DNA of 64,000 nucleotides from assembly GCF_051859345.1 (NCBI RefSeq), contig NZ_JBHYFV010000003.1, forward strand, positions 1 through 64,000, read 5' to 3'. The stretch is from Marivita sp051859345. GTDB lineage: Bacteria; Pseudomonadota; Alphaproteobacteria; Rhodobacterales; Rhodobacteraceae. Both the position numbers and the translations under genes were made by a program. Within the stretch, counting starts at the first letter, position 1, and each line of letters starts with the position of its first letter. Below the pieces are notes generated by a model. That model did not search any database. It had not been told where the DNA came from and saw only the letters and a list, made by a program, of their open reading frames with translations. Below are positions 25,892 to 34,196 of the stretch, piece after piece.

Positions 25892-28159
25892 TCAAGCCGC
25901 ACGGCTCTGTTGATCCCACTGCCGTGCGAGAAATTGCGGATCAGCCCCAACCCACTGCGAGTCCGCTTTTGCCCAGAACCTATGGCGGCCACTCGACGTA
26001 CGAATCTGATTTTCGGATGCTTGGACATACCCCAACTTAGTCAAAGTCCTTGTGAACTCACGCATTGACCGATTTGCCGGACCAGAAATCCTCTGCTTTA
26101 CCTCCCACATCAGATCGTCGAGCTGGAAGATCTCTTCGCTCAAAGGCCATTCCTTGTTGGCAACCATCTCCTCGATTGTGCGTGCGACAGCGGGTTTAGA
26201 TTCGGAGATGATCCGGCGTTTTGCCGCCGTCATCGGCGGCCGCGCCTTGGGTGCATAGCTTGAAATATCCCGGTTGAGCAAAAGGTGGAGAAACGCAGGG
26301 GCTTGCGCAATTCCGTCCGCGAAAAGCCGGAGGTAGTAGGCCTGGTCTTGCTCTTCCGCAGGCGAAACAATGAACATAAACCTACGGTCACTCTCCTCAA
26401 TCTTGATCGGAAGCTCATGGTTTGAATAACCAATAATCAAGCGCGGTGTGGTTGCAACGTATTGAGGTACGTTCTTTTCGTTCACCATGATTTCTTCTTC
26501 GGTGATCCATGGCTTCAATTCATTGTAGGTATCGATCTTGTCAGCCACACTGATCTCTTCCAAGACAAGGACCTGGCGATTGCCCATCGGCGCGTTGAAG
26601 TCGGAGGTCAGTTCCTTGTTCTTAACGATGCAGACATTATGGTATCCGAATAAGGCCTGAAGCAATTCCGTAAGAAAGCTCTTACCAATTCCTTGTGAAC
26701 CAATAATAAAGATGGCGTGGTTGATCTTTACCCACGGCTTCTGAACCGAATGGGCAAGCGAGTCCAACAGGTGACTGCGGTCTACCTCGTTCGGAATGAT
26801 TTCTGCGATGTGGTTGGTGATGATGGAAGCGTCACCCGGCATGGCGACGAGCTCAGACGACCGCCATAGATTAAATGAGGGGCCGGAATCAGCCTCGATC
26901 AAAACGTCGATCCGTCCAGGATAATACCCTGCGGTTTCAACCACACGCATCCGTTTGTCTGACAGCAAAGTCGTTGCCGGGCTTTTCATGTAACGCATGT
27001 GCTGGTCGTTGACATTCATCTTGGAAAAACTCTCCTTGTCGCTGACCCGAAAGAACCTCTCCCGCTTGGTAGCGAAGACCATAGTGCTCAAAAGCTCAGC
27101 TTGTTCAGTCGAGCAGTCGCCAAAGGCAATTGGCGATCCAACATGGCGGTTAGTTGAATGGACACAGGAGGTGCATTGCGTACAGGCAAGGACCTCTTTG
27201 AGGTGGTTGCATGAAGTTGGCCCATTCAAGCTCTCAAAGAGCTTCTGAGTCTCGTCGGCATCATAGCGCGGGTCAGCACTTGAGATTTCATGGAATTTGT
27301 TTTCGCCATCCTGACAGTGAACCAATGCCGCGCCCACGGCCAGCCACTCATTGTAGCTGTGCTTGTCAGCGCGCTTGACCAGATCGTCGATAGCGGGACA
27401 AGCCGTGCGGATTGCCTCGAATGACGCTTCGCCTTCGGCCCGACGTGCATTGTTTTCCCGAGGACGGTATGCCTTTGAGGGCGCGTTTTGGGAGTTCGCG
27501 CCAAACCGAACAAATTCTTGTATGGGCAACCGACGTTCTGGGTGATCTTCAACAAGAGAGACCGGCTTTGGCGGATTTGTTTTATGGTTGAGAGTGCCCG
27601 GCATGCGTGTGATCCGTGACAAATCGTACACAGGATCAAGCACCCATCCCCGGCTTTTGAATGCCAAGGCGATCTTCTCATGAAAGGCCTTGGACATCAC
27701 TTCGAAGCGCAAGCGCGATGCTTGGTCCGGGTATAGAAAGGGTTCGTCGAACAAGAACTGGAAGTAAAAGCCATTTCCAGAGTCAATGATCCTCGGGGGA
27801 CGAGGAAGCTCAAATTCATCGAAGACTTCAAGGACCTCTTCCAAGCTGGACGGACAACGGTCGTCAGCTGCGTGAATCGACTTGTCGCCCTGCCGAATGT
27901 CAACATCCAGAAAAACCCCAATAGATGCGGCGAAGTCTTCCGAGCGACCGCGTCCCGACTCAGGCACTTTACCCAAGAGATGGAAGGAATGATAAGCATT
28001 CAAATCTTGCGCTTGGGTCAGGGAGTAGGCTGCGGCCGAGGCCAGTTCTTGAGTGGAGAAGAACTTGGTCTCAGAAAACTTCCGTGTAACCGGATCGATC
28101 AAATTCACGGAAATGAAGGCATTCTCGACAAGACCGTAAAGCTTAGTGAGTTCGTCCAT
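25892..28159 (-). CDS. Primase-helicase of the mobile element (AEP-like primase plus SF3/DUF5906-type helicase)
   Basis: A 755-residue replication protein. The N-terminal part looks like a primase-polymerase domain (GVFLDVDIRQGDK around 85-97, PRIIDSGNGFYFQFLFDEP). A PriCT-like helical segment follows (CPAIDDLVKRADKHSYNEWLAVGAAL). Near residues 478-487 lies a helicase P-loop IIGSQGIGKS with a downstream acidic LVLEEIS. This is the domain order of satellite and plasmid primase-helicases such as P4 alpha-like proteins. The start at 28159 is chosen because GAGGAGG lies six bases upstream. It lies 11 bases after the AlpA-like gene. It would drive autonomous replication of the excised island. Confidence 0.82.
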   Translation of the reverse strand: MDELTKLYGLVENAFISVNLIDPVTRKFSETKFFSTQELASAAAYSLTQAQDLNAYHSFHLLGKVPESGRGRSEDFAASIGVFLDVDIRQGDKSIHAADDRCPSSLEEVLEVFDEFELPRPPRIIDSGNGFYFQFLFDEPFLYPDQASRLRFEVMSKAFHEKIALAFKSRGWVLDPVYDLSRITRMPGTLNHKTNPPKPVSLVEDHPERRLPIQEFVRFGANSQNAPSKAYRPRENNARRAEGEASFEAIRTACPAIDDLVKRADKHSYNEWLAVGAALVHCQDGENKFHEISSADPRYDADETQKLFESLNGPTSCNHLKEVLACTQCTSCVHSTNRHVGSPIAFGDCSTEQAELLSTMVFATKRERFFRVSDKESFSKMNVNDQHMRYMKSPATTLLSDKRMRVVETAGYYPGRIDVLIEADSGPSFNLWRSSELVAMPGDASIITNHIAEIIPNEVDRSHLLDSLAHSVQKPWVKINHAIFIIGSQGIGKSFLTELLQALFGYHNVCIVKNKELTSDFNAPMGNRQVLVLEEISVADKIDTYNELKPWITEEEIMVNEKNVPQYVATTPRLIIGYSNHELPIKIEESDRRFMFIVSPAEEQDQAYYLRLFADGIAQAPAFLHLLLNRDISSYAPKARPPMTAAKRRIISESKPAVARTIEEMVANKEWPLSEEIFQLDDLMWEVKQRISGPANRSMREFTRTLTKLGYVQASENQIRTSSGRHRFWAKADSQWVGADPQFLARQWDQQSRAA

Positions 28160-28170
28160 CTTCTGCCTCC

Positions 28171-28392
28171 TCAACGGCACTGTTCAGCGGATGTGTTGAA
28201 AACTCCGGTCGGCTGTGTCTCATTGGCCTTCAGCCAGTCGTGGATAGCATCGGGGCGATAGAGCACCTTGCGGCCAACCATGATACGCGCCGGACCCTTG
28301 CGAATGGTATGCCAGCGAGCGAGCGTCCGCTCGGACACACCCAACATGTGGGCGGTGTCCTTCGGGGACAGGTAGTCATCTTTGAGAGGCAT
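28171..28392 (-). CDS. AlpA-type helix-turn-helix regulator/excisionase
   Basis: A 73-residue MerR/AlpA-like protein with the recognition pattern YLSPKDTAHMLGVSERTLARWHTIRKGP followed by a short wing (VLYRPDAIHDWLKA). In P4-like satellites AlpA activates integrase or excision. Start 28392 is fixed by AAGGAG nine bases upstream. It is the first gene of the operon with the primase-helicase and lies about 70 bases downstream of a perfect palindrome (28462-28488) that may be its operator. Confidence 0.8.
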   Translation of the reverse strand: MPLKDDYLSPKDTAHMLGVSERTLARWHTIRKGPARIMVGRKVLYRPDAIHDWLKANETQPTGVFNTSAEQCR

Positions 28393-28461
28393 CGAATAAT
28401 CTCCTTTGGGTGTTCGATGCAGCTGATGTGTGCGCAATTCCGTGGATTACAAACCATGGCA

Positions 28462-28488
28462 TGATTCAAAATGAACCGTTTTGAATCA
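28462..28488. promoter_or_regulatory. Perfect 10-bp inverted repeat, candidate operator
   Basis: TGATTCAAAA (28462-28471) and TTTTGAATCA (28479-28488) are exact complements around a 7-base spacer. The site lies upstream of the AlpA/primase operon on one side and of the gene at 28628 on the other, the expected place for a repressor operator controlling both. Confidence 0.6.
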
Positions 28489-28627
28489 ATGATTTAGTTG
28501 TGTTCGAGAGTTGGTGTTCGAATGATCTCTGCCATCGAACCTTGAGCTCTTTCGACGATCCCATCTTGTGCGCAATGGCAAGAAAACGCCGTGTCGCTCA
28601 ACTGTCTAACAACATCGAGGATACCCT

Positions 28628-28951
28628 ATGAACGCCCCCACACCTGCCGAGTTTGCCCGCGAACTCGCCACACGGTTCGGGCCGAAACCTGATCCGGCGA
28701 ACCCATTCTTCCAACCCATCGAGATCGCCACCCACCGGCTGCTGATACAGGCTGTCGCTGAGGTCTTCGGCCCCAAGGACCCGTTTGCCTGCTTTGCGCT
28801 GGCCTATGAACGGGCTTACCGGTTGATGGTTCCGCTCCATTGGTCACAGGACAAAGCCGTACGCCTTGAGGCCAGTCTGGAGGTCATGCGGGCTGCCTGG
28901 GAGGTGATCGAGCGGGACACGATGCTGACGATTGAGGAGATGCGAGAGTAG
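28628..28951 (+). CDS. Hypothetical protein in the integration module
   Basis: A 107-residue helical protein of unknown family (FARELATRFGPKPDP..., ending WEVIERDTMLTIEEM). It has no membrane segment or recognised motif. GAGG lies eight bases before the ATG. It is divergent from the AlpA operon and shares the intergenic palindrome, so it may be regulated with it. A small regulator or accessory replication factor is possible but unsupported. Confidence 0.6.
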   Translation: MNAPTPAEFARELATRFGPKPDPANPFFQPIEIATHRLLIQAVAEVFGPKDPFACFALAYERAYRLMVPLHWSQDKAVRLEASLEVMRAAWEVIERDTMLTIEEMRE

Positions 28952-29168
28952 GTCGGCAGACCCATTCCACACTATCTCACTTAGTCTAGCAGAATGAGAG
29001 ATTCAGTAGCTGTTCTCAGCTTGGGGCAGGACCTACATTCAGGGCAGATCAAGTTTCCCTTTTCACTTTTCGGCGAGTCAGAACCCTCAACCCCGCTCGG
29101 CGTTTGCCGTCCCTTGGAGAGTGGCCGAATGGCAGTATCTCAACATAGCGTCCACGAGGCATTCTGAC

Positions 29169-29387
29169 ATGACTGCCCAACTTTCCGTCATACCGCGACT
29201 GCTGAAGGTCTCCACCGCTGCGGAGTACCTCGGCATATCGCCAAGCAAACTGAACTCGCTTCCGATCCCCCGTCGCGTGGCTGGCGGAAACCGTCTCTAC
29301 GACCGGAAGGACCTCGATGAATGGGCAGATGCCCTCCCATACGAACAGAACAATGGACAGAACACATGCGACCAGGCTTTCGGTTGA
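29169..29387 (+). CDS. Excisionase-like helix-turn-helix protein
   Basis: A 72-residue protein with a MerR/Xis-type winged-helix pattern (LLKVSTAAEYLGISPSKLNSL, then RLYDRKDLDEWADAL). Small proteins of this kind bound to integrase genes usually act as recombination directionality factors. The ATG at 29169 is preceded by GAGG; an upstream in-frame ATG (29121) has no ribosome-binding site. It overlaps the integrase start, so the two are likely translated together. The island therefore carries two candidate excisionases (this one and the AlpA protein). Confidence 0.65.
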   Translation: MTAQLSVIPRLLKVSTAAEYLGISPSKLNSLPIPRRVAGGNRLYDRKDLDEWADALPYEQNNGQNTCDQAFG

Positions 29388-30403
29388 AATACATCAAAAC
29401 TGTGACCAAAGACACTGGAAAACAGTACAAGTACCGGAGCGGCGTGACGGGCCTTGTTCCATTACCTGACTTGCCAGAAAATCACCCAGATTTCCTCGCG
29501 GCGTATGTTGCAGCGGGGGAGGCAAAGCCCAAGGCAGGTATAACACCCGCCAAGACAGGGACGATAGCCGCTCTCTGTGACGCCTATATCAAGTCGCGCG
29601 AGTTCAAAGCTCTGAGCAAGAGCACCCAACAGGTCCGCAGCCGCATCGTCGCCAAAATCAGAGATGAACGTGGGCAAGGTATGCTAAACGACCTGAAAAC
29701 AGAACACATACGAAAGGACGTACGTGCGTTGACATCTGGCGCAGCCTCGAACCGGCTCAAGGCATGGAGGGGGTTGTTTGGATTTGGGGTCGATGAGGGG
29801 CTGATGGAGTTGGACCCGTCTCGTGAGGTGAAAGCTCCAAAGTCAGATGGAGAGGGTCATCGCCAGTGGTCGAAAGATGAAATCGCTAAGTTCCGCGCAT
29901 TCTGGCCCAACGGCAGTAAGGAGCGGATCGCTTTCGAAGTGATCTATTGGACCGGTGCTCGCTGTAGCGATGCTGCAACTTTAGGTGATACCATGCTCGA
30001 CGACAGTGGCTGGTTGACCTTCACTCAAGAGAAAACAAACGGCAAAGTCACTATACCCGTTCACGCCAATCTACCAAAATGGGCGCGGTCACTCGCCTCA
30101 GATCGAGACCACCTCCTGATGAACCTGCCGTCAGCTGCAGTATGGATTAAATCGCAATTTGGAAAGCCGCGCTCGGTCAAAGGCCTCTCTCAATGGATGA
30201 GCGAACGGGCCACCATGGCCAGTCTTGCAGAAGACTGTACGGCCCATGGGTTGCGCAAAGCACGTGCAGCCGCGCTAGCTGAAGCAGGCGCAACAACCCA
30301 TCAGATTGCTGCCTGGACAGGCCATATCAGTCTATCTGAAGTCAGTCATTACACACGCCAAGCAGACCTACGGACAATTTTGGCGGGGCATCAAGACGAC
30401 TGA
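29366..30403 (+). CDS. int: Tyrosine recombinase (island integrase)
   Basis: A 345-residue integrase that carries out site-specific insertion at tRNA-Arg. The C-terminal catalytic domain shows R199 (TGARCSD), H294-x-x-R297 (AHGLRKA), H320 (WTGH) and nucleophile Y329 (SHYTRQ). The N-terminal part (about 60-150) is the core-binding domain (LCDAYIKSREFKALSKSTQQVRSR). The start at 29366 (MRPGFRLKY) overlaps the excisionase-like gene; a start 15 codons upstream is also open. It ends 75 bases from the tRNA, with an inverted repeat between. Position and catalytic residues make the role very likely. Confidence 0.92.
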   Translation: MRPGFRLKYIKTVTKDTGKQYKYRSGVTGLVPLPDLPENHPDFLAAYVAAGEAKPKAGITPAKTGTIAALCDAYIKSREFKALSKSTQQVRSRIVAKIRDERGQGMLNDLKTEHIRKDVRALTSGAASNRLKAWRGLFGFGVDEGLMELDPSREVKAPKSDGEGHRQWSKDEIAKFRAFWPNGSKERIAFEVIYWTGARCSDAATLGDTMLDDSGWLTFTQEKTNGKVTIPVHANLPKWARSLASDRDHLLMNLPSAAVWIKSQFGKPRSVKGLSQWMSERATMASLAEDCTAHGLRKARAAALAEAGATTHQIAAWTGHISLSEVSHYTRQADLRTILAGHQDD

Positions 30404-30433
30404 AGTTTGGAAACTAAAGAAACCAGTTTCCAA
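30404..30433. other. Inverted repeat at the right island end, candidate arm-type site or terminator
   Basis: TTGGAAACT (30407-30415) and AGTTTCCAA (30425-30433) form a perfect 9-bp inverted repeat with a 9-base spacer right after the integrase stop. There is no U-run, and the same motifs recur at the left end (2396-2451), so an integrase or Xis binding site is favoured over a terminator. Confidence 0.45.
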
Positions 30434-30477
30434 TTCAGACGCCTAAGGGTCTGAAAGTCATGATAAAAATCTTGAGG

Positions 30478-30494
30478 TGGCGGACCGAGGAGGA
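30478..30494. repeat. Right attachment repeat (attR) within the tRNA 3' end
   Basis: Identical over 17 bases to 2342-2358. It covers the CCA, discriminator and acceptor-stem side of the tRNA gene, so the island supplies the 3' end of a functional tRNA. Confidence 0.88.
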
Positions 30495-30554
30495 TTCGAA
30501 CCCCCGACCCCTTGATTCGTAGTCAAGTACTCTATCCAGCTGAGCTATCGGTCC
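30478..30554 (-). tRNA. tRNA-Arg (anticodon ACG)
   Basis: A 77-nt cloverleaf on the minus strand. The acceptor stem is GGACCGA/TCGGTCC, the anticodon stem CTTGA/TCAAG encloses loop CTACGAA (anticodon ACG), the T-arm is GGGGGTTCGAATCCTCC, and the CCA is encoded. Its 3' end is the island attachment site. Confidence 0.95.
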
Positions 30555-30633
30555 ACGAGGCGTGAGATAGACGCAGTGCCGAAGTGATGCAAGCGCAAAT
30601 TCCAAGAAATCTTTGCAGGTGCAACGGGCCGTC

Positions 30634-32016
30634 TCAGGTCATCTCGCCCATCGGCAGTCGAATGCGGAAGGCGGTGCCGGTTTCGTCGGTTTTCAACAGC
30701 GACAGTGATCCGCCATGGCCACGCACAAGCTCTTCCGCGATGGCCAGCCCAAGACCGGACCCACCCTTGCGTGCGCCGCCCTGAAAGGGTTGGAACAGGT
30801 GCTCCTTGGCTTTGGGCGGCAGCCCCGGCCCGGTGTCGGTCACGTCGATGAACCATGCATCGTCACTGGCGCGCGCGGCAATGTTGATCTCTCCGGACCG
30901 CCCGGCACCGATAATGGCCTGACGCGCGTTTCGCACCAGGTTGGACAAAATGCGGTGCATCTGTTCGGGATCGGCCCGCACCATGAGACTGCCGGGCACC
31001 TCTTCGCTCAGGCTGAGGTCGAAATCGCCGATGGCCAACCGCTCGCTGTCCAGAACATCCGACACGATCTCGGCCAGATTGACCAAGGTCAGCACCGGTG
31101 CGGGTTCCTCGGCGCGTCCGAATGCCAGCGTGCTTTCACACAGGGACACTGCGCGGGTGATCGAATTCACCAGCTTGGGAGCCATGCGTTTGACCGACGG
31201 ATCTTCGCTCATCTCGATCCGGTCGGTGAACAATTGCGCCGAGGTCAGGATGTTGCGAAGATCGTGACTGACCCGCGCGACCGCGCCGCCCAGCTGCGCC
31301 AGACGTTCTTTCTGCTTGAGCGCCTGCGTCAGCTGCGTCTGCAACGATTGCAGCGCCTCTTCCGCTTCGCGCAATTCCGTCACGCGGGCGGTGGGCGTGA
31401 TGATGCGCCGCGCGTCTTCGGGGGCTTTGGCATAGCTTTGCATATGCCCCACAACCCCTTTGATCGGCTTGACCAGCAACACCCGCACGGCCAGAAACAA
31501 AAGCCCCGCAGTGAACACCGAGATCACCGCAGACAGCGCCAGAATGCGCAGCCCGTAATCAATCATCGCCATCCGCAAGTCGTCGGTATCCAGCGTGATT
31601 TCGATCAGCAGACCGCCATCGCGAAACGGGTTGCCGATCACGCGGATGGTTTCGTTCTCGGTCTCTATCAGTCGGCTCATGGCGTCCCGGATCAGGGTCA
31701 GCGCCGTCGCCTCGCGAAGATCGAACGTCACGTCCACCTCGCCGGGCATGGGCGACGACAGCACCAACTGCCGCAACTCATCACGGCGCAGCACCACGTT
31801 GAACACACCTGCGTTCAGAAGAAGCTCGGCTTCCAGCTCGGAATCGATCATGTCATCCGCCAAAAGCGCCAGCGACGCAATCTGCGCGCGCTCAAGCCGG
31901 TTGAGAAGAAAATCCTCCCGGTAGCGCGCGATCGACGGCACAAAGATCAACACTTCGGCCAACATCACAAAGACGGTGGTCAAGATCAGAAATCGGCCAG
32001 ACAGCGAATTCATCAT
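30634..32016 (-). CDS. Membrane sensor histidine kinase with HAMP domain
   Basis: A 460-residue two-component kinase. It has an N-terminal transmembrane helix (about 8-27), a periplasmic sensor of about 125 residues, a second helix (about 157-182) and a HAMP linker. The dimerisation domain contains the phospho-acceptor H251 (VSHDLRNIL), and the ATP-binding domain has the N box (NLVRNARQA), G1 (DTGPGLP) and G2 (GGSGLGLAIAEELV). No response regulator is adjacent. AGAGGG precedes the first ATG by about seven bases. It is the first chromosomal gene beyond the island. The signal is unknown. Confidence 0.92.
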   Translation of the reverse strand: MMNSLSGRFLILTTVFVMLAEVLIFVPSIARYREDFLLNRLERAQIASLALLADDMIDSELEAELLLNAGVFNVVLRRDELRQLVLSSPMPGEVDVTFDLREATALTLIRDAMSRLIETENETIRVIGNPFRDGGLLIEITLDTDDLRMAMIDYGLRILALSAVISVFTAGLLFLAVRVLLVKPIKGVVGHMQSYAKAPEDARRIITPTARVTELREAEEALQSLQTQLTQALKQKERLAQLGGAVARVSHDLRNILTSAQLFTDRIEMSEDPSVKRMAPKLVNSITRAVSLCESTLAFGRAEEPAPVLTLVNLAEIVSDVLDSERLAIGDFDLSLSEEVPGSLMVRADPEQMHRILSNLVRNARQAIIGAGRSGEINIAARASDDAWFIDVTDTGPGLPPKAKEHLFQPFQGGARKGGSGLGLAIAEELVRGHGGSLSLLKTDETGTAFRIRLPMGEMT

Positions 32017-32040
32017 GAAAACACCCTCTGCCCGATCACA

Positions 32041-33459
32041 TCAGGGAAGCCATTTCTGAACAAAACCGACAACTTTCTTCACAAGGTCACTCTCAAACAG
32101 TCGTGGAGAGAAATACGATCCCGCAGCGCGTTTGTTAAGCTCTCCAATCGTTGGGTAAGGTGCAACCATGTTTGCAATCTGGCTCATCTTCATCTTGTTG
32201 GCGATGACCAACGCCCAGAGGTTGATCAATTCGCCTGCCTGCTCTCCGGCAATCGACGCACCCACCGGACGCCCCTTGACCACCATCACCTTGATCAGAC
32301 CCCGCGTCTTGCGTTCGGCAATGGCACGATCATTGTGACTGAAGGGAAAGCGCACAACTTCGAGTTTGGTTCCATACTCTTTCCTGGCCTGGGCCTCGGT
32401 CAGACCCACCTGCGCCAGTTCCGGCTGTGTATAGGTCGCCCACGGAATATGCCGTGTCGTCGTCTTGGACGGCAACCCGAACAGCATGGACCGGATGATC
32501 ACACCGGCATGGTATCCGGCCACATGGGTGAACTGAAGCCCACCAGCCACGTCACCGATGGCGTATACCTTCTTGTTTGTGGTGCGCAGGGTGTCATCGA
32601 CCTTGATCCCGGTCCGTGTGGTCTTGATCCCGGCCTTGTCCAGATCAAGACCATCGGTGTTGGCCTTGCGCCCGACCGCGACAAGGATATGCGTGCCGGT
32701 GAAGACACGGCCATCCTCGGTCTCGACCTCGATCGCGCCCGCTTTGCCGCGCACTTCTTTCGCGTTCGATCCTTCGGCAATCTCAAGCCCTTCCTCGCGC
32801 AGGCTGTCCAGCACGATTTCGGCCATTTCCGGATCGTCCTTGCCCAGCGCCTGTGCCCCTTCGATCACCGTAACCCTGGACCCAAGCCGCAGATGCGCCT
32901 GCGCCATTTCCATTCCGATGGGCCCGCCACCGATGACAAGCAGATGCTCGGGTTGTTCCCGCACGTCCCACAGCGTTTCGTTCGTGATGTAGGGCAGTTG
33001 GTCCAATCCTGGGATCGGCGGCACAAAGGGGGATGACCCGGTCGCGATGACAACACGCCGCGCCTCGATCCGGTGCGCTCCGGCCTCAACCACCGTCGGG
33101 GACACAAAACGCCCGAATTCCCGAATCACCCGAACCCCCAGCCCTTCGAACCGTTCCTGGCTGTCCATCGGTTCGATCTGGCTGATGACATCCGCCACAT
33201 GATCCTTCGCCGCTGCGTAATCCACCTGCGGCGTGACAGGTGCGATTCCATAGCGATCCGCGTGAGACATGGCATACGCGGCTTTGGCAGACGCAATCAG
33301 CGCCTTGGACGGAACACACCCGTAGTTGAGGCAATCGCCGCCCATCTTGTGCGCTTCCAGCAGAACCACGCTGGCCCCCATCTGCACCGCACCCGCAGCC
33401 ACGGACAGGCCACCAGAGCCCGCACCAATGACAAGAACGTCCGTCTTGATCGCTTCCAT
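32041..33459 (-). CDS. FAD-dependent pyridine nucleotide-disulfide oxidoreductase (dihydrolipoamide/mercuric reductase-like)
   Basis: A 472-residue flavoprotein with an N-terminal FAD site GAGSGG (12-17), redox-active Cys43-LNYG-Cys48 in GGDCLNYGCVPSK, an NAD(P)H-binding VIGGGPIGMEMA and a C-terminal dimerisation domain. The GGDCLNYG variant differs from the GGTCLNVGCIPSK of true lipoamide dehydrogenases and is typical of a group often paired with TVP38/TMEM64 proteins, as here. The C-terminal His-Pro-Glu catalytic pair of lipoamide dehydrogenase is replaced by YPTIGE, again pointing to a different substrate. Start 33459 lies two bases after the upstream stop (TGAGCATG), so the genes are coupled. 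Confidence 0.88.
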   Translation of the reverse strand: MEAIKTDVLVIGAGSGGLSVAAGAVQMGASVVLLEAHKMGGDCLNYGCVPSKALIASAKAAYAMSHADRYGIAPVTPQVDYAAAKDHVADVISQIEPMDSQERFEGLGVRVIREFGRFVSPTVVEAGAHRIEARRVVIATGSSPFVPPIPGLDQLPYITNETLWDVREQPEHLLVIGGGPIGMEMAQAHLRLGSRVTVIEGAQALGKDDPEMAEIVLDSLREEGLEIAEGSNAKEVRGKAGAIEVETEDGRVFTGTHILVAVGRKANTDGLDLDKAGIKTTRTGIKVDDTLRTTNKKVYAIGDVAGGLQFTHVAGYHAGVIIRSMLFGLPSKTTTRHIPWATYTQPELAQVGLTEAQARKEYGTKLEVVRFPFSHNDRAIAERKTRGLIKVMVVKGRPVGASIAGEQAGELINLWALVIANKMKMSQIANMVAPYPTIGELNKRAAGSYFSPRLFESDLVKKVVGFVQKWLP

Positions 33460-33461
33460 GC

Positions 33462-34196
33462 TCACAGACCCTTCTTGCCGCGCACGGCCTTCAGCACGAT
33501 GGGAAGGGCGGCCAGCACACACAGACCCAGGATCGGCAACAGGATTTGCGGCTCGAAGATGATCCCGAGGTTCGGCGTCTCACCACGGGCAAACACCTCG
33601 CCCAGACCCGCTCCAACCGACGTATACACAACCCCGCCCGGAATGATCCCAAGCAAGGTTGAGACAAAAAACCGGTACAGCGGAACGCCAACCAGCGCGG
33701 GCACGATGTTCGCCACGAAAAACGGCACCGCCGGCACGAGCCGGATCAGGAACAGCATCGACCACTGGTTCTCGTCGATCCCGTCCTTGATCTTGCGCAC
33801 CGTGCCTTCGCCCGCCTCCATCTTTGCGGCCAGCTTGTCACCCAACCCGTAGCGCGCCGCGAGGAAGATCACCGTCGCCCCCAAGGTCGCCGCCAAGACG
33901 TTGAACACCGCTCCGGGAAAAACCCCGAACAGAAAACCACCCGTGAGCGTGGCGATCGTGGCCCCCGGCAGCGAAAACCCGACAATCGCCACATAGGCCA
34001 GCATGAACACACCCGCCGTCAGCACATAATTGGCATCCCGAAACGCCGTCAGGGCCTCGCGGTTGGCCGCCAATGTCTCAAAGCTCAGGTAATCGCGCAG
34101 GGTGAAGGCGCCAATCAAGGCCACGGCGCCAATCGCAATCAACGGCGCATACCGTTTCCAGGCCGGAATGTCTCGGGTGTCTGTCATATCTGTCAT
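33462..34196 (-). CDS. TVP38/TMEM64 family inner-membrane protein
   Basis: A 244-residue polytopic protein with the VTT/SNARE-associated domain: YVAIVGFSLPGATIATLTGGFLFG, then a re-entrant region FLIRLVPAVPFFVANIVPALVGVPLYRFF and GIIPGGVVYTSVGAGLG. Six or so hydrophobic segments are visible. DedA-superfamily proteins scramble or transport lipids, but the role of this branch is unsettled. It is translationally linked to the flavoprotein gene downstream, which suggests a joint redox or membrane function. Confidence 0.88.
   Translation of the reverse strand: MTDMTDTRDIPAWKRYAPLIAIGAVALIGAFTLRDYLSFETLAANREALTAFRDANYVLTAGVFMLAYVAIVGFSLPGATIATLTGGFLFGVFPGAVFNVLAATLGATVIFLAARYGLGDKLAAKMEAGEGTVRKIKDGIDENQWSMLFLIRLVPAVPFFVANIVPALVGVPLYRFFVSTLLGIIPGGVVYTSVGAGLGEVFARGETPNLGIIFEPQILLPILGLCVLAALPIVLKAVRGKKGL

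Noticed and set aside
2342..30494. Intact prophage or conjugative element
   Set aside because: No capsid, portal, terminase, tail, lysis, relaxase or type IV secretion genes are visible.
30715..33036. Long plus-strand open frame of 773 codons opposite the histidine kinase and flavoprotein genes
   Set aside because: It is antisense to two well-supported genes and has His/Arg/Gln-rich low-quality composition typical of GC-driven shadow frames.
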